A stretch of 64,000 nucleotides of DNA, from positions 1 through 64,000 of the forward strand of contig JAFAGA010000008.1 of assembly GCA_023423045.1 (NCBI GenBank), given 5' to 3'. The notes beneath the pieces are model-generated. The model did not search any database, had not been told where the DNA came from, and worked only from the letters and a program-made list of their open reading frames with translations. Of the stretch, positions 17,904-26,690 are shown in pieces. Made by a program: the position numbers and the translations under genes. Numbering within the stretch: the first letter of the stretch is position 1; the number at the start of each line of letters is the position of its first letter. This DNA is from Bacillota bacterium. GTDB lineage: Bacteria > Bacillota > Clostridia > Lachnospirales > Lachnospiraceae.

Positions 17904-19241
17904 CTATCGGATGGAAGCACGATGTGTCCGGTAATACAGATATCCTGCAAGAATAATTGCAAAGCATACCAGGAAGTAATATACAAACAAAGGATGTGAC
18001 ACACTACCGGAGATAATTACGAGGGACCCCACGGTTGCCAGTATGGGAATGATATAGCCTTTGCCTATTCCTTTGATCTCGCCTGCTTTCGCCAATCTCA
18101 TAACCGCGAAATACAATGCGATATAGTTCAGATAGCTGACACCGATGGCTATCTCGGACACATCCCCTCTCATCCCAAGCTTCTGGGTAATATAATGGAC
18201 AGCCATCCATACTAAGGACAGAAGATAGGCTAATACTGCGGAGTTCACCGGCATTCCATTTAACCTGTCATTCTCCTTCTTCAGCCAGGCGCTTCCGGGC
18301 ACCATATTGCGCAGAGCCAAGGAATACGGCATACGAATAAAGCCAAGGGTAATTCCGTTCACTGTTCCAAGGACAGATATCACCACAAAGATCAGAATAA
18401 TCTTAGCCCCCAGATCGCCGAAGAGCTTGGTGGCAGCGGTAAAGACAGAGGCATCCCCTTGCTCCAGTATGGTATCCGCTCCGATAAAGGACGAAATTCC
18501 AACAAAGTACATCACATAGACCAACAAGATTACAAGGGGGGAGATAGCCAGCGCTAAAGGAAGGTTCCGCTTGCTGTTCTTAATCTCTCCGCAGATGGAG
18601 GTTGCTATAATCCAGCCATCAAAGGAAAAGGCGATGGGCGCAAAAGCCGCGATCCAGCCGCCGGAGGCAGCCGCCTGCGAAAAGCCTTGTACTCCCTCGT
18701 TAATCAGCTCTCCCGGCTTTCCGAGAAGTATTCCCGCTATCGCTATGACAAAGAGCGGAATGAGTTTGATTATCATGGAGGCATTCTGGGCATACCCTCC
18801 CAGCTTTGCCGATAAAGTATTGACTATAAATAGAAAAGTTAAGCTTCCCAGCCCAATCAGGGTGGCGCGTTCCAGGGTATATTCCAGCCCAAACAGCTGG
18901 CTGATATAGATTCCGGTCACCCAGGACACCACTGCCGCCAGGGTCGGAAGATATAAGAAGGTCTGAAACCAGCCAAAAGCGCAGGAGGGTCCAATCCCCA
19001 CAAACTCCTCCGTATAAGCGATCAAGCCCCCCGGCTTGTCTGTTCGTGTGGCCAGCTGGGATATCGCAAGACATCCAAATACAATTGCGATGGCAGCAAT
19101 AAAAAAGATAACAATACCTAATAATACATTTCCGTTGGTATACCCTAATACATTGTCCGCCTTGAAAAAAATTCCCGATCCGATTACAACCCCTGTAATC
19201 ATCGTTATTGCGGTAAACAATCCATACCTTCTCTTGTCCAT
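17904..19241 (-). CDS. APC family amino-acid permease
   Basis: A 445-residue membrane protein with about 12 helices. TM1 carries the family signature ITGVVIGSGIFFKADNV and TM6 the motif PIAFSFDGWIIATSICGEIKN. It resembles SteT/LAT-like exchangers and takes up or exchanges amino acids; the substrate is unknown. AAGGAATTTACTC precedes the ATG at 19241; an in-frame extension to 19298 is unlikely. Confidence 0.88.
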   Translation of the reverse strand: MDKRRYGLFTAITMITGVVIGSGIFFKADNVLGYTNGNVLLGIVIFFIAAIAIVFGCLAISQLATRTDKPGGLIAYTEEFVGIGPSCAFGWFQTFLYLPTLAAVVSWVTGIYISQLFGLEYTLERATLIGLGSLTFLFIVNTLSAKLGGYAQNASMIIKLIPLFVIAIAGILLGKPGELINEGVQGFSQAAASGGWIAAFAPIAFSFDGWIIATSICGEIKNSKRNLPLALAISPLVILLVYVMYFVGISSFIGADTILEQGDASVFTAATKLFGDLGAKIILIFVVISVLGTVNGITLGFIRMPYSLALRNMVPGSAWLKKENDRLNGMPVNSAVLAYLLSLVWMAVHYITQKLGMRGDVSEIAIGVSYLNYIALYFAVMRLAKAGEIKGIGKGYIIPILATVGSLVIISGSVSHPLFVYYFLVCFAIILAGYLYYRTHRASIR

Positions 19242-19328
19242 TGAGTAAATTCCTTCTCCTTTTAATTTTTCTGTGCAACCTTTTAAATATACCATCAAAA
19301 CGGCTGCTGCACAAGCAAAAAATAGTCA

Positions 19329-19384
19329 AGCCGTTCCGAGAACAACAGGACCGGTATTCCATACCTCTTGTTCTCGAAACGGCT
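19329..19384 (-). terminator. Terminator after the gnd-zwf-cyclase cluster
   Basis: Seventeen-bp arms (19329-19345 and 19368-19384, one mismatch) are followed on the minus strand by TGACTATTTTTT. It closes the cyclase gene 60 bp past its stop. Confidence 0.85.
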
Positions 19385-19445
19385 TTCTCTTTGAACATAT
19401 GAGTGGTTCGCCAAACGTGCCACCCGATGTTTTCAATTTCATTAT

Positions 19446-20078
19446 CTATTTTATTAATATGGCTCTGACCGGTGCGGCTTCGGCCCCTGGAATAGAAATC
19501 GGAACCGCAATCAACTGATAGCTGTCCTCCATAATATCCGCCAGACGGAGCCCTTCCAGTATGTGTGCTCCGATTCCCATCAATGCCAGATGAGTTTCAT
19601 GTCCGGGCTGGTCCCTTTCAATTCCCAGTGCATCAATTCCGACCCCTTTAATATTTAAATCCGCCAGATATTTGCCGCCGCTGTGATCCAAATAGATGAA
19701 GTTCTCTTCCAGAATCGGTTCAAAGGAATTTCTTGTTTTCAGGAGTATAAAATCTCCGGGCTTGATATCCTTTTTTGCCAGGTCCTGATCCGTAATCTTC
19801 TCTCTGACCTCTGTTAGATTCAAGACCTTGCATTCGGTCACCAAATCTGAAAGCTTTAAAGACTCAATGGTCTCTCCGTCGGGCATCATATGAAGGGTCC
19901 GATCCAGATGGGTTCCGGTATGAAGATTTATCTTGATGCTGCTCTCATAAACCGTACCGGTATTAAAATCGCTTTCCACCGCTATGACTGGTCTTTTTGA
20001 ATCTCTGCCCTTATAAACCGGCATATCTGCGGTAATAGGCATCGATATGTCATAAATTCTTCTGTTTGTGTAATCCAT
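19446..20078 (-). CDS. Cyclase family protein (kynurenine formamidase-like fold)
   Basis: A 210-residue metal-dependent hydrolase of the cyclase family. The metal motif H-x-GTH-x-D appears as HTGTHLDRTLHMMPDG, and a distal GVGIDALGIERDQPGHETHLALM segment completes the site. Known members hydrolyse N-formylkynurenine or related amides, or isatin; the substrate here is unknown. It lies 72 bp after zwf on the same strand and shares the terminator at 19329, so it is probably the last gene of a gnd-zwf transcript. GGAGGTCAGA precedes the ATG at 20078. Confidence 0.82.
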   Translation of the reverse strand: MDYTNRRIYDISMPITADMPVYKGRDSKRPVIAVESDFNTGTVYESSIKINLHTGTHLDRTLHMMPDGETIESLKLSDLVTECKVLNLTEVREKITDQDLAKKDIKPGDFILLKTRNSFEPILEENFIYLDHSGGKYLADLNIKGVGIDALGIERDQPGHETHLALMGIGAHILEGLRLADIMEDSYQLIAVPISIPGAEAAPVRAILIK

Positions 20079-20150
20079 TCTGACCTCCATCTGCCGTTGT
20101 AAAGGAAACGCATGTTTATTCCCAAACGGCATAAATAATATCTTCTTCTC

Positions 20151-21650
20151 CTATACATGCCACCATTTTCTGCCGTCCTTTGCCAATAATTCAAAGGACC
20201 GGACCGGTCCCATGGATCCCGCATCATAATTCGGGAAGATGTGCTTCTTCTGCTCCCTGTATCGAATTAATTTATCCGCAATCGACCAGGCAGCCTCCAC
20301 TTCATCCCAGCGTGAGAATAAAGTCGCATCACCCCGAAGAATATCATAGATTAAGCGCTCATATGCCTCCGGCGTATTTCCCTGAGTAGGACGATAGGAG
20401 CTGGTATCCATCTGCGTCGGAACGATTCCCTGATGGGTGGTGAAATCCTTTGTGTTAAACTGGAAGAACACCCCCACATTGGGTTGTATCCGGAGCACCA
20501 GCAGGTTTGGCTCCTGGATTTCCTTATCCTGAAAATATAATATATTGGGCAAATCCTTAAACTGTACGACAATCTCCGCAGATCCTTTGCCCAGGCGTTT
20601 GCCGGTACGGATATAGAAAGGGGTCCCCGCCCAGCGGAAATTATTGATATGCAGTTTAAGAGCAACAAAGGTCTCCGTATCGGATTTCTCCGGCACGTTT
20701 ATCTCCTGCCGGTAGCCTGCCACCGGATTGCCGTCAATGAAGCCGGGACCATACTGCCCAAACACCACATTGTTACGAAGAAACTCCGGTGTGATATCCT
20801 CCATTGCCTCCAAAACCTTCAGCTTCTCCGTCCGGATCGAATCTGTCTTAAGATTAATCGGAGGTTCCATTGCAACCAGGGACAGAATCTGTATGATATG
20901 ATTCTGTATCATATCTCTCATTGCTCCCGAATGCTCATAATAGCCTCCTCTGGTCCCGACACCCAGCTTTTCCGTCAGGGATATCTGGATGTTATCGATA
21001 AATTTATTATTCCAGATGGATTCAAATATGGAATTCGTAAACCGGAGCACCATGATATTTTGTATCATTTCCTTGCCCAGGTAATGATCGATTCTATATA
21101 TATCCTTCTCATGAAACACTTCAATTATTCTTTGATTCAATTTACTTGCTGTTCCTAAATCCTTACCAAAGGGCTTCTCAATCACCAGTCTGTTCCAGGT
21201 GCCCGGTCTGGCTGCCAGATTACTTATCTGCAGCCCCTGAACAATAGTCTCAAAATATTCCGGTGCAACCGCCAGGTAAAACACCCGGTTGCCGGCGGTT
21301 TTCCTGGCTTTATCCAGACCATCCAGATATTCCCTAAGCCCGGTAAAGCCCTCCAGATCCGTAAAATCAAACTGATAATAATGTATCATTTCCTGCATCC
21401 GATTCCAGATAGCCTCATCAATTTTATTCCTGGAATGCTTTTTTACCGATTCCTTAATATCCTTTTTATATTCCTCTTCCGATTTATTCCTCCGTCCGAC
21501 ACTCACAATCGAAAAATGCTCGGGAAGCAATTGATCAAGGACAAGATTATATAATGCAGGCATCAGTTTGCGGTGGGTTAAATCCCCGGTACCTCCGAAG
21601 ATAACCAAAGCAGCAGACAAATTATCCTCTCCATTTATTCTTCCTGACAT
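20151..21650 (-). CDS. zwf: Glucose-6-phosphate 1-dehydrogenase
   Basis: A 499-residue cytoplasmic enzyme converting glucose 6-phosphate and NADP+ to 6-phosphogluconolactone and NADPH. The dinucleotide fold starts with IFGGTGDLTHRKLMPALYN and the catalytic motif is RIDHYLGKE. Length is normal. It follows gnd by 73 bp, giving both oxidative pentose phosphate dehydrogenases in one cluster; no separate 6-phosphogluconolactonase gene is seen here. GGAGGTATTT precedes the ATG. Confidence 0.96.
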   Translation of the reverse strand: MSGRINGEDNLSAALVIFGGTGDLTHRKLMPALYNLVLDQLLPEHFSIVSVGRRNKSEEEYKKDIKESVKKHSRNKIDEAIWNRMQEMIHYYQFDFTDLEGFTGLREYLDGLDKARKTAGNRVFYLAVAPEYFETIVQGLQISNLAARPGTWNRLVIEKPFGKDLGTASKLNQRIIEVFHEKDIYRIDHYLGKEMIQNIMVLRFTNSIFESIWNNKFIDNIQISLTEKLGVGTRGGYYEHSGAMRDMIQNHIIQILSLVAMEPPINLKTDSIRTEKLKVLEAMEDITPEFLRNNVVFGQYGPGFIDGNPVAGYRQEINVPEKSDTETFVALKLHINNFRWAGTPFYIRTGKRLGKGSAEIVVQFKDLPNILYFQDKEIQEPNLLVLRIQPNVGVFFQFNTKDFTTHQGIVPTQMDTSSYRPTQGNTPEAYERLIYDILRGDATLFSRWDEVEAAWSIADKLIRYREQKKHIFPNYDAGSMGPVRSFELLAKDGRKWWHV

Positions 21651-21723
21651 AAATACCTCCTATCTGTCGCAAACAACGAGCATCACACTTTGCATGCTGC
21701 TCCTAATCCGCCAATCCTCCGGT

Positions 21724-23157
21724 CTATTCACTCACAGACGGCCAGTTGGTATGGTAAATCCCCTCCCGGTCAATCCTCTCATAGGTGTGCGCGCCAAAAT
21801 AATCTCTCTGCGCCTGTAACAAATTCATCGGCAATTCGCCGCAGCGGTAGCTGTCGAAATAAGCCAGGCTGCTGGAAAAGGCAGGTACGCTGATCCCGCC
21901 TAAGATGGCCGTAATAATTACCTCTCTCCAGTCTTTTTGATATTCATTGATGATGTTCTTGAAATAATCCTCCAGCATCAGGTTGATTAAATCCGGATTC
22001 TTCTCATATGCCCGGCTGATCTGGTTCAGAAACTGTGCCCGGATAATGCATCCGCCGCGGAAAATCTTTGCAATATCACCGCAGCGCAGCTTCCAGCCGT
22101 ATTGCTGCGAAGCAGCCCGCAACAAGCCGAAGCCCTGGGCATATGCCATGATTTTACTGGCATACAGAGCCCGACGGATTGATTCTACAAATTCTCTGGA
22201 TCGATTCTCCGTATTCTCAGGACCGGTCATGAGCTTGCCGGCATCCACCCGCTCCTCCTTCATCGCCGACAGATATCTTTCATATACTGCGGCTGTGATG
22301 GTGGGAACCGGAACGCCCAGATCCAGGGAAATTTGTCCGGTCCATTTGCCGGTTCCCTTCTGTCCCGCAACATCCAGGATCATATCCACCAGATAATGAT
22401 CTGTCTCCGTATCCTTCATCTTGAATATATCTGCTGTGATATCTATCAGATAACTGTTCAGCTCACCCTTGTTCCATTCCGCAAAAACTTCCTGCAGCTC
22501 GGGGGCAGTCAAGCCCAGCACCTTCTTCATAATCTGATAAGCTTCGCTGATCAGCTGCATATCGGCATACTCAATACCGTTATGAACCATCTTCACGAAA
22601 TGTCCCGCTCCGTTTTCACCGATATAGGTGGAGCAGGGCTCTCCTTCTACCTTGGCAGAGATCGCTGTCAATACGGGCTCCAGAAGCTCATAGGCTTCCC
22701 TTTTTCCTCCCGGCATGATAGCGGGCCCCTTTCTTGCCCCTTCCTCACCGCCGGAGATACCGGTTCCTAAGTAATGTATTCCAAGCTCCTCCAGCTCCGC
22801 GCTTCTGCGGATGGTATCCAGATAATAGGAATTCCCGCCATCCATCAAAATGTCTCCTTTGGACAACAAAGGCAGCAGCTGCCGTATCGTATCATCGACC
22901 GCATCTCCCGCCTTAACCATCATAATTATCTTTCTCGGAAGCTCCAGCGCTTCTACAAACTCCTCCAGGGTTTGAAAACCCTCCAGATTGTTCCGCAAGG
23001 CTTCTTCCGATGCTTCCCCTGAAATCTCCGATATAAGCTCCTTTGTTTTCTGATAGGAACGGTTATACACGGCTACTCGAAAACCGTTCTCGGCAATATT
23101 CAGAGCCAGATTCTTACCCATAACCGCCAGTCCGATGACTCCAATCTGTCTACTCAT
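21724..23157 (-). CDS. gnd: 6-phosphogluconate dehydrogenase, decarboxylating
   Basis: A 477-residue enzyme making ribulose 5-phosphate, CO2 and NADPH. The N-terminal fold has GLAVMGKNLALNI, the substrate site GTGISGGEEGARKGPAIMPGG and the C-terminal domain KWTGQISLDLGVPVPTI. Length fits the long, homodimeric form. The ATG at 23157 follows GGAGGGATATCTT. First gene of the gnd-zwf-cyclase cluster. A palindrome fills the spacer of its predicted promoter. Confidence 0.96.
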   Translation of the reverse strand: MSRQIGVIGLAVMGKNLALNIAENGFRVAVYNRSYQKTKELISEISGEASEEALRNNLEGFQTLEEFVEALELPRKIIMMVKAGDAVDDTIRQLLPLLSKGDILMDGGNSYYLDTIRRSAELEELGIHYLGTGISGGEEGARKGPAIMPGGKREAYELLEPVLTAISAKVEGEPCSTYIGENGAGHFVKMVHNGIEYADMQLISEAYQIMKKVLGLTAPELQEVFAEWNKGELNSYLIDITADIFKMKDTETDHYLVDMILDVAGQKGTGKWTGQISLDLGVPVPTITAAVYERYLSAMKEERVDAGKLMTGPENTENRSREFVESIRRALYASKIMAYAQGFGLLRAASQQYGWKLRCGDIAKIFRGGCIIRAQFLNQISRAYEKNPDLINLMLEDYFKNIINEYQKDWREVIITAILGGISVPAFSSSLAYFDSYRCGELPMNLLQAQRDYFGAHTYERIDREGIYHTNWPSVSE

Positions 23158-23248
23158 AAGATATCCCTCCATATTATAATAGGCCTCATCATAGGCCATG
23201 TTAAGAAAACTGCTTTTGTTATTATCTGCTTTTGTTACTATTATTTTT

Positions 23249-23277
23249 ATTATAGCAGAATGTATTCTACTTTGCAG
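23249..23277 (-). promoter_or_regulatory. gnd promoter with an operator-like palindrome in the spacer
   Basis: On the minus strand CTGCAA (23277-23272) and TATAAT (23254-23249) are 17 bp apart. The 18-bp near-palindrome AGCAGAAT-GT-ATTCTACT (23254-23271, one mismatch) covers the whole spacer. A repressor bound there would block RNA polymerase. No dedicated regulator gene is adjacent. Confidence 0.5.
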
Positions 23278-23292
23278 TAATAATATCACATT

Positions 23293-23520
23293 TTATATAC
23301 AATGGAAGCCCTGCTCCGTAAGCCGGCTTTTGATCAACTCAAGATCAATTTTTTTGGCTGCCGCTCCCTTAGGCAAGGTCATAAACCGCCCGACACTGGC
23401 CAGCATCCCCGGCCGTGTAATATCCTTAAAGCCCAGATCCGCAAGGATCTGCGGCAGCTCCGGATACCTGCTGCAAAGTTCATATACTGATTTTGTTAAA
23501 TCAATCTCCTTTTCACTCAT
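23293..23520 (-). CDS. DUF1858 domain protein
   Basis: A 75-residue protein made of one DUF1858 domain, with ELCSRYPELPQILADLGF and a GMLASVGRFMTLPKGAAAKKID segment. In many clostridia this domain is found with DUF438 or hemerythrin proteins and is linked to redox or nitrosative stress by association only. GGGAGGAT precedes the ATG. Its promoter holds a perfect TGTGAT-N4-ATCACA site, like the DUF438 gene. Confidence 0.82.
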   Translation of the reverse strand: MSEKEIDLTKSVYELCSRYPELPQILADLGFKDITRPGMLASVGRFMTLPKGAAAKKIDLELIKSRLTEQGFHCI

Positions 23521-23563
23521 TCTTTTCTATCCTCCCAGCTTAAACCCTGTTTTTTATAAATAA

Positions 23564-23606
23564 AGTTTATGGGATTTCATCCTCTTTTTCTGTGATTCAA
23601 ATCACA
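23564..23606 (-). promoter_or_regulatory. Predicted Fnr/Crp-activated promoter of the DUF1858 gene
   Basis: Perfect palindrome TGTGAT-TCAA-ATCACA at 23591-23606; minus-strand TAAACT at 23569-23564 sits 29.5 bp from the centre, matching the other three promoters. The predicted leader is 37 nt. Confidence 0.65.
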
Positions 23607-23607
23607 G

Positions 23608-23643
23608 GGAGCACAATTAATTGCTTACAATCAATTGTGCTCC
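23608..23643. terminator. Inverted repeat after the flavin oxidoreductase gene
   Basis: Perfect 11-bp arms GGAGCACAATT (23608-23618) and AATTGTGCTCC (23633-23643) start 2 bp after the operator palindrome. It may terminate the upstream oxidoreductase transcript, but there is no U-tract. Confidence 0.45.
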
Positions 23644-23676
23644 AAGCCTTCATACATTCATTTCTTAGTCCGGCAA

Positions 23677-24726
23677 TCAAAATACCAGCTCTTCGAAAAT
23701 CGCCTTTACCGTTGTCATCTCCTTTAGCCGGTGCACCTTCTCTCCGCAGAAGATCAAACCTTCCTTTATATTTCCTTCTACGGCATTGATTAATGCCTTG
23801 GTTATACAATAAGGCGTATCCTTGGGGTTACAGTGCTCCAGGCAGTGATAGCATTTTGTTACGGCAATCCGTCCATTGCCTACGGATCGCAGGAACGGAT
23901 TTTGAATCGCTCTGCCCGGCATTCCCACAGGACTGATTACTATCTTGACATCTTCTTTTCCTGCTGCAAGATAGGCATTCTTATATTCCTGACTCGCATC
24001 GCATTCCTCGGTCACAACAAATCTGGTGGCGATCTGAACTCCGTCCGCTCCCAATTCCAGGGCTTTTCGGATATCCTCCTGATCAAAGATACCGCCGGCA
24101 ACAACCACGGGGATTTTTCTTCCGTACTTCTCCTCATACTCCTTCTTACATTCAATGATTCCTTTGATTTCTTCATCATAATTCAATTCATCCACATGAT
24201 CCAGCTGTTCCTTGGTGAAGCCCAGATGGCCGCCGGCAAGAGGTCCTTCAATTACGATAAAATCTGCGGTGGATTTATATTTCTTATCCCACATCCTTAA
24301 AATTACCGAGGCGGCCCGGATACTGGAGACAATCGGGGCAATTTTAGTCTTGAAGCCCTTCACTAATTCAGGAAGGGAGATGGGAAGTCCCGCACCGGAG
24401 ATAATCACATCCGCTCCTCCTTCGCATGCCGCCTTCACATAACGGTCATACTGCTTTGTTGCAACCATGATATTAACACCGACAACTCCGCCTTCCGCCC
24501 TATCCTTCGCCAGCTTAAGATGTTTTTTAATCGCAGAAAGATTGCTTTCTATTTGGCTGCGGGAAAAATCCGGTTCATCGTAGCCGATTTGCGCTGTGGA
24601 CAGAATTCCGATTCCGCCTTCCTTTGCAACGGCACCTGCCAGTTTGGAGCGGCTGACACCCACACCCATTCCGCCTTGTATTATTGGTATTCTGGCGATC
24701 AAGTCGCCAATCACTAAGGGCTTCAT
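23677..24726 (-). CDS. NAD(P)H-dependent flavin oxidoreductase (nitronate monooxygenase family)
   Basis: About 349 residues forming an FMN-binding TIM barrel of the 2-nitropropane dioxygenase / FabK superfamily. IIQGGMGVGVS at the N-terminus and GPLAGGHLGF in the middle (with the His used by nitronate monooxygenases) are present. The C-terminal part has CYHCLEHCNPKDTPYC, a Cys cluster absent from typical FabK. Whether it oxidises nitronates or acts as an enoyl-ACP reductase is unsettled; no fatty-acid synthesis genes are nearby, while redox-stress genes are. GAGGA lies 8 bases before the ATG at 24726; an ATG at 24732 is too close. Confidence 0.82.
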   Translation of the reverse strand: MKPLVIGDLIARIPIIQGGMGVGVSRSKLAGAVAKEGGIGILSTAQIGYDEPDFSRSQIESNLSAIKKHLKLAKDRAEGGVVGVNIMVATKQYDRYVKAACEGGADVIISGAGLPISLPELVKGFKTKIAPIVSSIRAASVILRMWDKKYKSTADFIVIEGPLAGGHLGFTKEQLDHVDELNYDEEIKGIIECKKEYEEKYGRKIPVVVAGGIFDQEDIRKALELGADGVQIATRFVVTEECDASQEYKNAYLAAGKEDVKIVISPVGMPGRAIQNPFLRSVGNGRIAVTKCYHCLEHCNPKDTPYCITKALINAVEGNIKEGLIFCGEKVHRLKEMTTVKAIFEELVF

Positions 24727-24857
24727 CTTCATTATCCTCGTCGAGTACGTTTTGTCTCGACTTCCCTCCCTTCGATCCTATTCTATCATCTTCGATAACT
24801 CTTTCATCCTTCTTTTCCGCCTATCTCTTGTTTCGGCAGATTATGGTATGTAGATAT

Positions 24858-24909
24858 ATTACTTTGATTATCAAAGTAATTGGGGTAAATAAGCCGGTGA
24901 TATCACCGG
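24858..24909. repeat. Two palindromes upstream of the flavin oxidoreductase
   Basis: ATTACTTTGAT-T-ATCAAAGTAAT (24858-24880) and the perfect 16-mer CCGGTGATATCACCGG (24894-24909) lie 130-185 bp before the start. A third, ATAGTTAT-C-ATAACTAT, is at 25046-25062. Together with a terminator-like structure near 25151 they fill the 470-bp gap, which has no gene. They could be operators or leader hairpins. Confidence 0.5.
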
Positions 24910-25150
24910 TTATAATTAACTGTAACTACTATTTTATGATTGCTTTTCACAGTAACATTTATGGTTGCTTTCTGTGATTGCTTTTTTATTATAGCTCACA
25001 TGAAGAGCTGTTGTCAATATGTCATAGTATATTTTTCTATTTTATATAGTTATCATAACTATGTTGAGTCATACAGGGCATGCAGCCTGTTCGTGAAGTC
25101 GTGTGCCCACCCACAGGATATATACAGGACATATACAGGATATATATAAC

Positions 25151-25185
25151 AGGCAGAGGAAGATATTTACCTCTCCCCCTGCCGC
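25151..25185 (-). terminator. Probable terminator of the rubrerythrin gene
   Basis: On the minus strand a GGCAG...GAGG / CCTC...CTGCC imperfect hairpin, then TGTTATATATATCC, directly follows the rubrerythrin stop. Short near-repeats of CAGGATATATA continue beyond it. Confidence 0.45.
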
Positions 25186-25196
25186 AATGCATGGCG

Positions 25197-25787
25197 TTAC
25201 TCTGAATACGGAGCCAGGGACAGACGAATAAAGTATCCCTGATCATGCTGGCAAACCGGACATTTCTTAGGGGCTTCCTTACCCCAGTGTACATGACCGC
25301 ACTTCAGGCACATCCACCCGGTCTCAACGTCAGACACAAAGAGCTTTTTCTCTTCCAACAGCTGCGCGAAGCGAGCAAACCGATCCCCATGGGTCTTCTC
25401 TATCCCGGCTATCATATGAAAGGCGGTCCCTACCTTAGTGAACCCTTCCTCTTTTGCGATATCTCCGAATTGTTTATATACCGGATCATATTCTTCGTAT
25501 TCGTTATGCTGGGCTGAACGCAGAAGCTGAACCAGATCATCATGGATGTCTACGGGATAAGCCCCATCCACATGGATATTCTCGCCGGCTAATTCCTTAA
25601 GAAAATTGTAGAATACCTCCGCATGCTCCTTCTCCTGATCGGCAGTAAAACGGAAAATCGCTTCTATTACATGCTGATGCTCCTTCTTTGCCTGTGACGC
25701 AGCAAAAGTATACCGGTTTCTTGCCTGGCTCTCTCCCGCAAAAGCCCTCATCAGATTATCCTTTGTCTGACTGTTCTTAAAATCCAT
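25197..25787 (-). CDS. Rubrerythrin
   Basis: A 196-residue peroxide-reducing di-iron protein. The ferritin-like domain (1-145) has the ligands in FAGESQARNRY, DQEKEHAE and IEKTHGDR. The C-terminal rubredoxin domain has CLKCGHVH and CPVC. It takes electrons from rubredoxin or ferredoxin reductases to reduce H2O2 in anaerobes. Neighbours Ric and the flavin oxidoreductase fit an oxidative-stress cluster. GGAGGTAAAAG precedes the ATG. No Fnr-type site was found upstream. Confidence 0.93.
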   Translation of the reverse strand: MDFKNSQTKDNLMRAFAGESQARNRYTFAASQAKKEHQHVIEAIFRFTADQEKEHAEVFYNFLKELAGENIHVDGAYPVDIHDDLVQLLRSAQHNEYEEYDPVYKQFGDIAKEEGFTKVGTAFHMIAGIEKTHGDRFARFAQLLEEKKLFVSDVETGWMCLKCGHVHWGKEAPKKCPVCQHDQGYFIRLSLAPYSE

Positions 25788-25892
25788 TACAACTTTTACC
25801 TCCTAATATTATTTGGTAAAAGTATTTCCATTAATTTAATAAAATATCATATCCTTCTTTCAGTTAGGGGAAATTCACAATGCCTGCTGCTT

Positions 25893-26582
25893 CTATTTTG
25901 CCCGGTGATCATATTCCTTTAGTAATATATTGTTCTCCAGATGGATATGCTGATGGAGGTCCTGTTCCAGCTCCTCAAGCTTCTCATAGGTTCTTCTGAA
26001 GGTATCACATACTCCTTCAGGGATGCTGTAATTCCCGGTCAGCTCCCGCAGCTTCTGCAACAGTTCACCGGCACCCTCATGCTCTTCTATGATTTCCCTG
26101 GCCAGCGCCTGTATACTCTCCATATCCTTGGCCTCTGCTTCCATATCCGGGAACAGCATGTTCTCTTCCTTCAAAAGATGCTGCTCCAATTCTGTCTTTA
26201 AGGTACCGAAGACCTTATATACCTCGAACAGTTCTCTGTGATTCTGCCCATGGACCCGAAGAATGGTTGCCAATAGATCGGCAAGCTCGGGCAATGCTCT
26301 CCGAAGATAGCTGTGATGAGTATCTTCAATATAATCCGTCAGAGCACCGGCACTCATCTGCGTAAACTCTACTTTCTGATAATTTAATTTTCTTGCCTCC
26401 TTTAGCTCCTGAAGCTCTCCTAACACCATCTGCCGATCCAGGCCTTGTTCCTCCATGATCTTGAACAGGTTTCTGTGCCCGCCGCAGCAGAAATCTATTC
26501 CGTATTTGGAGAATACGCCTGCCGCTTCCGGTAATTCAGCCACTACTGCACCTATGGTTAATTTCTGATCTCTTATCTCCAT
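25893..26582 (-). CDS. ric: Iron-sulfur cluster repair di-iron protein (RIC/ScdA/YtfE)
   Basis: A 229-residue protein: N-terminal DUF542 domain with the FCCGG motif (about residues 31-35), then a hemerythrin-like di-iron domain with THHSYL, HGQNHRELF, EQHLLKEEN, EEHEGAGELL and HQHIHLEN. Known homologues repair Fe-S clusters damaged by NO or H2O2. GGAGGAAGAC precedes the ATG. The promoter carries an Fnr/Crp-type site at -41.5 shared with DUF438 and DUF1858 genes. Confidence 0.92.
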   Translation of the reverse strand: MEIRDQKLTIGAVVAELPEAAGVFSKYGIDFCCGGHRNLFKIMEEQGLDRQMVLGELQELKEARKLNYQKVEFTQMSAGALTDYIEDTHHSYLRRALPELADLLATILRVHGQNHRELFEVYKVFGTLKTELEQHLLKEENMLFPDMEAEAKDMESIQALAREIIEEHEGAGELLQKLRELTGNYSIPEGVCDTFRRTYEKLEELEQDLHQHIHLENNILLKEYDHRAK

Positions 26583-26690
26583 TCCTGTCTTCCTCCTATT
26601 TCATTATATTTCACATAAGCATGGCTCGTAAGGCATGCACTCGTTGTTCTGCATTCAGTGATACTTTATCCGCTGTTTTATTCTGGTTTC

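Noticed and set aside
25080..25150. Short near-repeats of CAGGATATATA as a possible CRISPR or satellite
   Set aside because: Only three imperfect units of about 12 bp without spacers of regular size.
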